A DNA stretch of 64,000 bases from Areca catechu (lineage: Eukaryota; Streptophyta; Magnoliopsida; Arecales; Arecaceae). This document shows positions 38,901-50,200 of this stretch, one piece after another (position 1 is the first letter of the stretch; every line of letters starts with the position of its first letter). The position numbers and the translations under genes were made by a program. The stretch lies in assembly GCA_021397845.1 (NCBI GenBank), contig CM038040.1:20160315-20224314 (forward strand). Direction: 5' to 3'. Below the pieces are notes generated by a model. That model was given only the letters and a program-made list of their open reading frames with translations, was not told the origin of the DNA and searched no databases.

Positions 38901-41900
38901 TTGGCTAAAACAAAACAATTCGGTCTCAGTTGACATTTCAAATCTTGGAAAGGGAACTAAGAAATTAAATAACAAGAAGATTTGTATCATGAATAATAAT
39001 TGCATGACCTAGCAGGTTGGTCTCCCCATACTTTTCAGTTGATCTTCTAAGTTTCATGGTAAGCGTTTCTCATACTGAAGATGCCTTGGCTTGGAACTTG
39101 ACATAAATTAAATGCTTGACAATAGGTTGAGAGCCAACCTCTCAAACTTTAAGGGGCATACTTTGGTTGTTAATCCAAATCTATATCAGGTAGGATACAG
39201 TTCATTAGGTAAGGTTAAGATTATTCACGATGATATGATAACTTGAAAAGAATCAAGTTAAAATAAAAAACACACACACACGCATGCACGCACGCACATT
39301 CATCAATGAAATTAGACTGATGCCATCAAAAGAAAACCTTCAACTATTTATCTCGATTTTTGGTTTGTCATGCCCAAAGAACAGAATATTCTGGGGAAAT
39401 GTCTAAAACATGGAGTTAACTATAACACTATAATCAGCTGAGTTTTCCATTAGGATTAGTGTACTTTTGCTAAAATTGCATCATGGTGATATCAGAAGAT
39501 TTCTGTATAAAACGTGCCCTCTCCAAATTACTGTCAATCCTCCCAAGCATGAAATCGTATGTAACGAACAGTCATTCAAAGAACTAATCTATTCCTTCAG
39601 AAAACCATATTGGAGAATATAGTAACTTTATGCTTTTCTGTTTTCTTATTTTCGGTTCCGTACCTATAATTTTGCCCAAAAGTTAACCACACCATTTGGT
39701 CAAGATTATAACTAATGTAATATAGACAGGGCATGTAAATAATCCTGAATTTCCCAAATTAATATAACCCATTTCATTTGCAGGGCAACATAAGAGGCTT
39801 ATTAGTTCACCACCAGTAGCTGTCTTTCCCCATCCTCTTGCAAGCGATCTTAGCTTTCCAAGGTCTGCAATCTTTGTTCTCATAATTTGTCACAACAAAT
39901 ATGCTATTATCCTCTATTCATTGCTATCTTAGCTTCCCAACGTGTGAGATTTTTGCTCTCATTATTTGCCACAAAAAATATACTATTATCTTCTATTCAT
40001 GTGTCATTCTTTTGCAGATATTGGAATTACCTAAGGAAGCAAACCTTCGTTCTGGAGTCCTACATTTCTAAGGTTAACTGGCTGATGAACCGTGCACTGT
40101 TTTCTTCGCACTGCTATTTATCCTGGTCATTTGTTTTGCCATACTTTATGGCATTGACGCAACTTGCAGCAGCTTTAAGAGCACCATTTAGTAACTCTCT
40201 TTTGAAGGAAACATCTGCCTCATCTTGTGGTGAGCATGCTATGTACTCTTTTTAAGTAAATATGTACTCCTTTTCTTTTATGATGTTTAACAACTTTGTA
40301 AGTAAATGCTCTTAATTGAAATCACATGAAGGGAAAAAAGATTTAGAGATTAAGAAATATTAGAGATATTCATGAGTAGTAAACCCATCTGTTTGGGCTG
40401 CAAAAACTTCACATGAGGTGGGAACATTTGTTGAAAATAGGTACTGCAATAATAAGCAGAAATTATCATATTTACTTATTGTAAGTTTTGCATTGTTGTG
40501 GGTTTGAGAGGATCAGATGTTGTTGATTATTTAATTGTTTCTTCTTCATCTTCAGCACCTTTTAGAGGATGATTCCACTTCTTGACTGATAATGATCAAA
40601 GAATTCTAAAGCAGATGACAATAGTTGCTTATAAGTTATAGCTCTCTCAAAAAAGCAAAGAAGAATTTAAGTTATGACATTGTTTAATCTTGATCGATGC
40701 TTATGATATATTGATTGCCTTGTCCAGGTCTTACACTAGCTGGTTGCTTGTTTACATGCACTATTCTAGAACTTGCTTCAATGTGGAACTTGACAAAGGT
40801 GGAGATCTATTTGTGCAACTTGTTATCTCCAGAGGGGCCAAGTGTCTCGCTTGGTTCATATAACTGGGGACTTGTAAGCATTTCCTGTGCCTTTTGAGTT
40901 GTTGGGAACAGATGATGTTGCTCTTCATTTATGTCAACACAGATATTAGATCTATAGACACCAGTATATTTTTGTCACCTTAGTTTATAGGAATTTGCAA
41001 ATATGTATCTAATTCATTTCGTACGTGAATATCTGGTGAGCAGGTGTTTATTGCTATGCTGGTAGACAACTTCTTATACCCCATCTCTGCAATGCGCTCG
41101 CATTTTACACAGTCTATAAACTGGTCTGGTATTCGGTACCACTTGAAAAATGGAAAAATTAGCAAGGTATGTGACTCAGCTTTACTATGGTCTTGCTCTA
41201 GCTAGACAGCATATCCGTTTTTTTGGGATATGACTTACATCTAGAAAATCTGTTTGTAATTTTACCATCTTCTATAGAAATATCTTATTTTCTGCAACCT
41301 AACATAAGAAATCTGACTAAGAAGGTTGACATGGATTATATTGAGGGGAAAATACTGCAAGTTATGTAAAATATGACCACTTTTACCCACATATTATATA
41401 GGATTTTGTGTTACTTGAGGGGAAGGTGTGGTAAGCCTTGAAGTATACTAAAACTAGATTTGAGAAAGAACTAGTTGAAGCAGTCATGCACCATTTTTTT
41501 TTGCTAACTGACCTGTCACACTAATTCACACTATTTCTTATTGCCTCCTTTGGTTATCAACAATAATTGTGAAAGAAAAGATCATTTGAAGCCTTTTCAA
41601 AATTTGATGAGAAATCTAACATGTTCATCTTTTTTCTTTTATTTTTAGCGATAATTCTCAAGATTGTATTGAATTTGGGTTATGAACAAAATATAAAAGT
41701 GTAATGACTGCTTTTATTAAAAAAATTTCTTTATGTTAAGGTTTTGTGCCATGAAATTACCATGGAGCTATATCCCTGTTGGCAGATATGAAAGATCAGT
41801 TTGTATGACTTAAGGAACTCGAATTATGTTCCTCGTTCATCTTCACATAAGGATGTCAAAATAGTTGTATTTTGACACAATATTACACAGATAATTGCTC

Positions 41901-44159
41901 ATTTAGTCGCAGGATTTTGGCTGGAGAAGGAAAAGTGAGAAGATGATAGAGCAAGTTAGTCATTTAAAAGTTCAACAGCGGCTATTGAGAAGAAATGTTC
42001 ACATAATATTCCATATTTTTGATGTACCATGATTAATAATGTTCTCAACTTTATTGCTCCCGGTAGAGCATTTGATGATTTCAATACTAGCAACCATAAG
42101 TTCAGAATGCCACAGATTGATTTTAAGTAAACCGGCAATACAGAAAATAAGGGCAATAGGCTGGAATGCTGGATCTTCCAATTATATTTATATTATGATG
42201 AATGATATCGTAGGTGCTTCTATATATCTAGCTTATTATTACATGCCAAAATGAGTTGGTGATAATTTTTATTATACATCAAAATATTTTGCAATACCCT
42301 TAATATCCTCCATTCCATGCTAATATTTTTCTGTACTCATATGCAAAACAGCAAAAGAATGGAAGAATATAGCAACAAGGAGACTGTGCATCTATAAGAT
42401 GACCATCATGGATATGAAAATGTTGAGATGGATGTGGGACAATGAAAGATAGTTAAAACATTATTTTGACAATTGTTGAGGAGAGAAGTACTTAGAAATT
42501 TGAAGATCTATCAGCTTGCTGACAGATAAGAGGCTAATAACAAATTATGGTATAAACTATAGTGAAGGAAAGGATAACATAATAAAAGTGGGCTGTTCCT
42601 ATTTTAGGAACTCAAATGGAGGAACTGGTTGATTATTTGCGCACTTTTGGTTTATAGAAGAAATGTTTTCAGAATTTGTAGTCATTGATGTGAAGAATCA
42701 AAATCACTGACACAAGGAATTTATGCTTGAGGCAACTATTAAATACTCGAGTAGACAAAGGGGTCAGAATAAGGGTACTAAGAGGTGTTCGAAGAGCTAA
42801 CTTTCAATACTGCCTCATATTTAGTTCAATCTTGCTTTGAGAGCTTGAGCCTCTTTAGGTGTTAAACATGCCTATGCGGGTTCATGAATGCCAAGCAGGT
42901 AGTATCTTAGATTCTTACTTTCTTTACGCTTCACCCAAAACATTTGGAGTATGTACTTTGGGACTTGATTATTTCATAGATCCAATTGTGAATTGAAAAC
43001 TGAAAAACCTAATGAAATCTAGGACCGGTGGCATTGAAAGCATCATGTGTAATCAAACAAACTAATATGGTGCACGTCAGATAGTAGGCCATTACCCAGT
43101 TATGGTCCCCACAATCTAGGGTCTCGGGAGGGATGGACCAGGGATAGACCTAATCTTTATTTATTTGTTATTTTTTTTGGCACAAAGTGGCTGTCCCGGG
43201 ACTCATAGCCTGGCCATTGTGTTTGTCAGCCCAAACTTTTTATCATGAAGGTTTTAAAACCCGTGGGATGGGACTCACGATTTTTTCATGAAACAGGACA
43301 CGCCGCTGTCTTGCCCCATCCCAACACTTGGGATAAGAGATGTCTCTCAAGATGCCCCGATTGGAATGTTGGGATGCTGGCAGGATGGCTCCGTCCCAAC
43401 ACATAGGATGGGTATCCCATTCCCGTGTCCTACGGGATATTCCACCAAGACTTGAATTCTTGTTTATCATTGCACCAAGCAATGGCCCCATATGGTGCAA
43501 ATTGGATACACCACCTAAGTTTCTTGTCAATAGATGACATATATTTGTTCACAAATGTATGTAGTCTCCCATTTAAAATAGAGACTACTGCATTCATATA
43601 TTATTGTTTGATATGTTGTATTTATGGATATTCTTGAAGAAGAATTTACAATTTAATACACATGATATTTATAGCATAATGGTGAAAAAATCAAAAATAG
43701 TGAAAACAAAGAACCATATTAAATATCACATTAATATATTTCTATTTTAGAACACAAAAGAGGTGATTGGTGAGATTTGAACAAAAAAAATGTCCTGGTT
43801 TTAATGTCAAACTAATAGAATTAAGTCCCAGTTTCCTTGTAGGCTGCCTGAATGGCAGGGGGTCTTCATGTCAGCCTTAAAATTCTCGGAAAAACCTGTC
43901 CTCATCCAGATAATATTTGCAATTTTTTCCTCATTCATTCGTTGCTTTCAGCTACTAAGAGATTTGTTGGATTAACATTATTGTTGTAATATGGATTGTT
44001 CTACAGATTGAAAGGTCCAAGGAATATGGTCCGAATTTGACTGACCTTGGAGGAAAGCATCTCTATGGAAAAAGGCTATGCCCTCCTAAAGCTTCATTTC
44101 TTAGCTCTTTGTCAAGAAGATTGGCACAGTGGCACCAACCAAAGAAGTATGATAGCTAG
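25838..44159 (+). CDS. GCS: Ceramide glucosyltransferase (glucosylceramide synthase), 14 exons
   Basis: Exons: 25838-25924, 30650-30705, 30820-30994, 31233-31334, 32272-32343, 33628-33744, 33863-33940, 36260-36322, 36417-36513, 39784-39862, 40018-40229, 40728-40873, 41044-41166, 44007-44159. Every junction is GT-AG and the joined frame encodes 519 residues, the usual plant length. The enzyme moves glucose from UDP-glucose to ceramide in the ER/Golgi membrane, making glucosylceramide (GT21 family). Visible features: an N-terminal membrane anchor (about 17-46); VSVVMPLKGFG; LFLDDDVRLHPG with D181-D183; YSDDMTLA with D274-D275 (general base region); PRYWNYLRKQ at 308-317, the likely counterpart of the (Q/R)XXRW element; and hydrophobic segments after residue 335. 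No broken codon seen. The very long introns 1, 7, 9 and 13 carry repeats. Confidence 0.96.
27227..29750 (+). mobile_element. 5'-truncated LINE (L1-type) in glucosyltransferase intron 1
   Basis: Starts inside the reverse transcriptase (AFVNGCCIIDNVFLIQEF, then MAIKLNMERAYDRMSWHVF). It continues through GLR.GCPMSPYPFILC, FADDC, a zf-RVT segment (HPRVHLFLWKMAWDCLP, CPVCG, EHTILSCPRA, about 28650-28890) and an RNase H domain (VKVNCDGSVHDADGGVGYV, about 29205-29440), then a pure 39-base A tail. Flanks GGTATAAAGCAAGGAG (27211-27226) and GGTGTATAGCAAGAAG (29751-29766) match at 13 of 16 and are the likely target duplication. Endonuclease and ORF1 are absent and the frame has many breaks. Same strand as the host gene. 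Confidence 0.9.
32888..32967. repeat. (GT)n-(GA)n microsatellite in glucosyltransferase intron 5
   Basis: About 8 GT units followed by about 24 GA units. The following ~40 bases (GGCAGTGCGCTTGCGACTGA and onward) recall a decayed tRNA-like repeat, too weak to call. Confidence 0.85.
33941..36259 (+). other. Intron 7 of the glucosyltransferase gene
   Basis: 2.3 kb, AT-rich, with poly-T/poly-A near 35.05 kb. No coding segment recognised. Confidence 0.7.
36514..39783 (+). other. Intron 9 of the glucosyltransferase gene
   Basis: 3.3 kb. Holds short diverged repeats of the word TATATGCAATTT between 37.1 and 37.25 kb and a (CA)n run near 39.27 kb. No mobile element with clear ends is seen. Confidence 0.7.
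41167..44006 (+). other. Intron 13 of the glucosyltransferase gene
   Basis: 2.8 kb. A GC-richer island at about 43240-43460, full of CCCATCCCAACA and GGGATGGG words that can pair with each other, stands out from the AT-rich rest and may be a decayed repeat. No coding segment recognised. Confidence 0.6.
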
Positions 44160-46505
44160 AAGCCTCAATATTCAGCAGAAATCATGAGAGAGCAGCCTCC
44201 ATTCATTTTTCTTCCAGCATTACAGTCTATTTTTCCTTCGTTCTAATTTATCAGAATTGCATTCAATCAATTAATTCTTACAGTGCTTGATTTGTTTCAC
44301 TGCATATCGTTTGTACTGCTAGTCTTCTGTAACGTGACACATATGTACTCACATATGTATGTGAACTGTTGCATTTCAATCGCACATGCTCCCACTGCAT
44401 CCTGATGCCAATAAACCCTTACAAGCACTGCATGACCTTTGAACTCAGCTCCTCTCCGAGAACCTGCTACATTGCTCATGATTCGTGTGACCATGACGAG
44501 GCATCTGATGGTGTGACCTGGGTTGTGCTTGTTTTGATCTCCAGCATCTCATGTACTGCAGTGACCCCTCTCACCTCAGAGTGTTGGAGGGGTTTCATTG
44601 GCAAGGCTGGAGAAGGCCATGCTGCTGTCCTTACCACAAGTGGAGGCATTTCTTCTCTTGTGTTGCCTATGTTGCAATTATCCCAGTGAATTCCTTGTTA
44701 TCTCTCTCCATTTAAGTTGTTTTTGTTCATTACATTACAATGCTTCAATTTATTCTTTTTCCTCTAATAGATAACTGCTGTTGGTTAAATGTGATGGTAA
44801 GGGCTTTTCGAGAATTCAAAACTAGTATTGATTTTCAGACTGGGCTTAGCTCAATATCGCTTAAATAATTATCAAGTTTTATTCAAGCTCGGGTTGGCTC
44901 ATTTACAGTTGGAATTGTGTTCCCAAGCCTAAGCTTGGATTGTTTAATTTCTTACAGAAATCAAGTCGTTTGCGGAGCCTAAGGAATAGCCAAGACAACA
45001 TATGCAGCCCAAGCTGTTCATGATAGCTTGATGTATTCGTACTAGCAAGCTAGCAATCCTGCTTGTTGAATCCAAGGTTTTCAGGCTATACGAGGACATT
45101 TACCTGTACAGATCAGATCACTACGGTAGGCTCCATATCAACACATCATATCCTGTTGGAATTGGCACAGCGGCTGTATGGTATGCTGGTAGAGTGCCAT
45201 ATCGAGCCTACCAATAACATAGGTAGAATCCAATCTTACATATGTGTGCATGAACATCTACACCAGCTAGAAGATTGATAACATAGACAATTCTGGAGAC
45301 TGGCTTGAAATCAGTCTTCTCTGTCTGCCTGAACATATTTCTTTGTGCCAAGGATCAATTGATCAATGAAGGATCGATGAGCATGTTTCAACGAGGAAAG
45401 GATCGATTGGCACTGGATGATGCAAGCGTTGCCTCGCTACAGGTAGGGGGTTCTCGAGGGCACCATGCAAATTTGAAGCAGAAAGCTTCTATGTGCTTTG
45501 ATCTATGTGGGTTTTCTTTTTCACTCTTTGTAGATAATGGATGAAACCTAGAATGACAATTCCCAGTCCTGATAAAGAGTCGGTGGTTCCCTTGGATTAC
45601 ATTCTCATGGATGCATGAACTCCAATTGGCATGTTCTCCATTCCCAAGAACCCACTCGAGGTGCTAACGCTTGTACGTTGAATGATTCCTTATTCTTAAC
45701 CCCAAGAAAAGGCTTGCAATTGGCCATCATCCTTCCCTTTGCCAGGATTCGCATCATCGCTCACGCAACCAATATTAATACCTCTTATAGGTGTACTAAT
45801 ACGGTATGCTCCAGCTCACCAGCCGCATCCCAAGAGGCACAAAACAAGCTCGGCACCATAAGGTCCGTACCCATCTACCAAAAGCTTCCTAGCATTAATG
45901 CTTCAAGAAATTCCTAGATCCTCGGTTCATCATGGAAAGCATTCAACTAGCCTGACTGGTTCCATGCCAACATCAAAGACAAGGTTGACCAAAAGGTATG
46001 GTAGAATCCAAGACCGGCTAGAGAACAAAAACCGAAGTACCCCATATTCGTCACCAAAAAGAATTCTCCAGATGAGGGCAAGAGAGAGAGAAAGCAACAC
46101 TCAAAACAGCTGTAACGTCGTCGAACCAAGAAAATAATACAGCGATCAAGAAAGAAAAGATGGAAATAAAATAGCAGGCGGACGAAGAGCCTTGCAAGCA
46201 TCCATCGAGCAAATATTTGAGAGTCGAATTCCATCAAAAGAAATCAATCGAGCCACAAAAATTAACAAGGCCTATAAGAAATAATGCCCGGTGAGGTATG
46301 ACAAACACCAAGTACTCTTGGAGGCAGCAGATGCCCTCCCAACTTATTTAAACATCATCTTCTAAAGAGAGGGATATCCAAAGTCCCGGAAAATCCAAGA
46401 CATTCTCGTCTCCCTCCCGTTTCTTGGCACTCATTAACAAAAATAGATAGGTGGTTGAGCAAAAAAGAAAAAGAAAAAGCAAAAAGCAAAAAGCAAAAAG
46501 CAAAA
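44160..46505. other. Convergent spacer with the 3' ends of two genes
   Basis: Contains the 3' untranslated part of the glucosyltransferase gene (from 44160, extent unknown) and, on the minus strand, that of the aldolase gene (below 46506). Several 70-100-codon open frames occur but none resembles a protein I know. Confidence 0.55.
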
Positions 46506-47043
46506 TCAGTACTTGTAGTCCTTCACATGAAGGCTCTCGGTGACACCTTCTCCACCAGCAGCATCTCCCTCGTATGTCCCAAGCGTTGCCTCCGAGTTTG
46601 CCTTGCACCTTGCTAGAAAAGCAGCCCTTGCCTTCTCAACATTCTCCTCCTTACCAGCCCAAGACTTGAGCGTGCTTTGCTGCAGAGCACGGCCGAAGGA
46701 GAATGAGAGCGACCAGGGCTTCTTCCCCTTCAGCTTGTTCATGGCATTCAGGTTCAAGGTTGCCTCCTCCTCGCTCTGCCCCCCGGAGAGGAAGACAATA
46801 GCCGGCACCGCAGCTGGGACCGTCCTCTGGAGAGCCCGTACGGTGTACTCGGCCACCACCTCCGGTGCCACCTTCGCTGACTCTGACCCTGGGGTTACCA
46901 TGTTTGGCTTGAGGAGAGTCCCTTCCAGAAGAACATGGTGGTCGTTGAGTGCCTTGTAGCAAGCAGCAAGCACCCTCTCTGTCACATCAGCACACTTCTT
47001 GATGGAATGTGGCCCATCGACAAGGATCTGCTCTACAATGGGT

Positions 47044-47075
<32 letters not shown>

Positions 47076-50043
47076 CCGGGCCAAGCCTTGAGCATTTAAA
47101 TCGATCGCCAGCTGAGATGGCTCGGTCGGACCGATGTTGAGGACGGCACGCCACTTGGCAAAGCGCGCACCTGCTTCATAGTATTTCTTGCAGCGCTTGC
47201 CAAGGTCATCATGGCCTTGAGTGGTAGTTTCACCATTAGTGCCAGCGAGTTCGATGGTGCCCTTGTCCACCTTGATACCAGGAAGGACTCCACCCTCCCT
47301 CAGGACTTCAACGAATGGCTTTCCATCTTTAGTCTTCTGGTAAAGGGTCTCTTCAAAGAGGATAACACCACTGAGGTATTGGAGAGCACCAGGGGCGCAG
47401 AAGAGGAGCTCGCGGAGGGCACGGCGGTTCTCCTCGACATTCTCAACATTGATGCTGGATAGGCGCTTGCCAATTGTGCCAGTGGACTCATCAGCTGCAA
47501 GGATCCCCTTGCCTGGGGTGCCAATGTAAGCAGCATTCCTGATGAGTTCATCTGCAAAAGGTTGGAAGTCAGAAATCCATCCCTGATACTACTGAAGGAA
47601 TTCCAAGCTCATAAATAGAACATTATGAAGTTGGAAACACATGATGAAGTAGATATCCAATCGAGCAAAGAGAACTCAGATAAATTTAAAAAGAAGATAA
47701 AAATATATGCTTGACATGTCCCGCTACAGTTCACAGACAGACCAGATGCATCCAGAATGGTTGTCTTGAAAAGTGAAATCAAGGGGAAAAAACACCCATA
47801 ACAAAAAATATGCAGTGACACTACAACCCGAAACACAATTAACTAACAAATTTTAAGGATTATTTTTAGCCCAAAAAAAAAGGCTACCTACAGATAGACT
47901 GAAACAGCAGCACTGTTTGACATATGGCAATAGACATATTGAATATTGGAAGATATTAGTACCTAAGGGTGCTAAAAATAACAAAACAAAGTGATTGAAA
48001 CAGCAACAGAGCAACCTAAAATTAACAAAACTATGAATTAGAAACAAAACCTGTTAGATAAACACTATGTTACACTGACAGGAGCACAAAATTCATCATG
48101 TTAAGCAGGAAACAGTTAAAATCAATCAAGTATTCCAGATTCAATACTCTCTTTTCTCAGCATATTCCAGGCAACTTGGGAAATAATAAGAATAGTTAAA
48201 ACATCACCACCTAATTGGACATTTGCATTTGACCATCCTCTCATATGTATAAAGCCAACCCAGTTTGTACAACTAGACATTAAGGTCGAAGAGCAATCAA
48301 ACAAAAAATGAGCACAGTAGAAATTGCTCTATGATGAGAAACTAATCAAAAGCAAGGGCAAGATATTGGCATCTAATATGATACTGATGCTAACTTAGGT
48401 AGTATTGCATTATTCACCAGACACGATTGAATTATTCACCACACACAAATGAGACTCTATAAGGAAATTTACAGGACTGCAATGAGGATGGAAACATCAT
48501 ATGGACCGAGAATATCATATCGATTGAGACAATCGAACATTTCAGTTAATGCAGAAATATAAGCAAACATGGACAGAACACTGCAAATATCAACTAGCCT
48601 AGAAGTATAAATTTGAAATCATCAATTTAGGGAAGTTCCATGACTTTGCACATTAAAGATAAAATGGTCAATAAGTGATAAAGATGATATATTCTGGTGA
48701 AATGAAAAAATTAAAAGATGCCTTGAAAAGGGAATAAAGTTACGATGTATAGAAGACAGGACCAAAGGGAGGAAAACCCAAACGGGCATTGCATTGCACA
48801 GTAACATCTTGAAAAAAAGAAAAAAAAAACGCTTGGAATGATGATTTTACTCATGATAATTTACATTACCACTAGTAAAGCATGCTTCATAACGACCATA
48901 TATAATATTAAATACGATATGATATGGTATGTCATGACGGTAACAACTAACAAGTCTCAGGTATGACAAAAAGGTTAAAATAAAGATAACCAGCATTTGT
49001 CCTAATCAGATAGTGCACTAACAACATCAAATGATCCAAACTGAAGAAACGGCAGCAAAACAATTAGAACATACATAGTTTAACCTCTATGAGTGTTTGC
49101 AAGTTTGCAACGGAATAGGACGGATATAGTACAATTAAAAGATATACTGAAGCGAAAGAGAACAGAAAACCCTATAGTTTACCTCCAAGCAAGAAAGATA
49201 AAATGATAAATATATGCAGGACAGTCCGTAGAATAATTAATACACGATCCTTAAGGAAAATAATTGCTAGGATCACTAAACCTAATTAAGTTGAGATTCT
49301 AAGTTCATCATATATAACTCAGACAGCTCGGAAAGAAAAAAAAAACTTTATTAAAGTTCAACCACCCGATCTAGATCAAGTTCACCCTTGCATCAGAATA
49401 GCAAAGAGCAAGATCAAACCAAATCAAATCAATTTATTTGATGCAACAACAACAAGTATAATTCATCAGAAACGGGGAAAGCATGTGGATCCAGACAAGA
49501 ATCCAGGGTCTCCGATCTCGAAATATAAACCAAAAGCCGAGACCTACATCCAGATGACACCGGGTAGATCCACGCAGATGCAAGAAACTGATAAAAAATC
49601 TAGTAAAAAAAATATAAAACTTCTCCTTCAATCAGAAAAAGCTAAAAAAAAAAAAGGTCATACATGAAATACATGGTTCCTTTTCGTAGATCCAGAACAG
49701 GTTGAAGAGATCAATCCCAACCACCAGTCAAACAAAGCAGAAAAAAGAAACCAATAAAGAAAACAAAAAAAAAAAGAAAATAAAAATCAGAATATACCAA
49801 ATCCAAACCAAAAGCAAGTAAAAGAGACGCCTTTATCAAATCCACCGCCATATATTCTTCACATCACAGGTCCAAACCCCATAAGATCCTACTCCAAAAC
49901 TTTCCACTCTCATATCAAAGACCAGAAAAACCATAAGATCTCCAAATCTAAACCTTTAGAACCCAGAAAAACAAAGATAGATCTAGCAGAAGGAAAAGAG
50001 GTCTAGGTATTATACCGCTGTACTTCCCGCAGTAAGCCGACAT
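46506..50043 (-). CDS. FBA: Cytosolic class I fructose-bisphosphate aldolase
   Basis: Two exons on the minus strand, 50016-50043 and 46506-47551, joined GT-AG in frame to 357 residues. It cleaves fructose 1,6-bisphosphate to dihydroxyacetone phosphate and glyceraldehyde 3-phosphate in glycolysis and gluconeogenesis. The start MSAYCGKYSDELI has no transit peptide, which fits the cytosolic form. Visible: ILAADESTGTIGKR (D30), AKWRAV (K142), VPIVE (E183) and EGTLLKPNMV with Schiff-base K224, plus the C-terminal KDYKY whose last tyrosine serves catalysis in this family. Odd: the normally invariant VEPEIL reads VEQIL, one residue short, so the second glutamate is lost. Otherwise the frame is clean. 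The ATG sits only 28 bases before a 2.5 kb intron, a layout common in highly expressed plant genes. Confidence 0.96.
47552..50015 (-). other. Intron of the aldolase gene
   Basis: A 2.5 kb AT-rich intron starting ten codons into the frame. No coding or mobile sequence recognised. Its position near the start is typical of introns that raise expression in plants, which is inference here. Confidence 0.75.
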
Positions 50044-50200
50044 CTTTGATCGAAGATTTCTCGCAGATTTTAGAGAGATCGAGAGAACGAAGAAAAAAAA
50101 GGAGCGGCGGTTCTTGGGTCTGCGGTCGCAACCCGGGGAGGAGTGGGGTTTTTAATACTGGGCCGGTGCGCAACGCTTTTGGTCAAAACCTGTGGATGGT
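50044..50200 (-). promoter_or_regulatory. Leader and core promoter of the aldolase gene
   Basis: A purine/pyrimidine-skewed leader precedes the ATG. On the minus strand an AT-rich CAGTATTAAAAACCCC at about 50145-50160 is the best TATA candidate, about 105-115 bases upstream of the start codon. Confidence 0.45.

Noticed and set aside
44369..44689. A 106-codon frame downstream of the glucosyltransferase stop
   Set aside because: It lies in the presumed 3' untranslated region and resembles nothing known.
46540..47462. Open frames on the plus strand across the aldolase exon
   Set aside because: Antisense shadows of the highly conserved, GC-rich aldolase frame.
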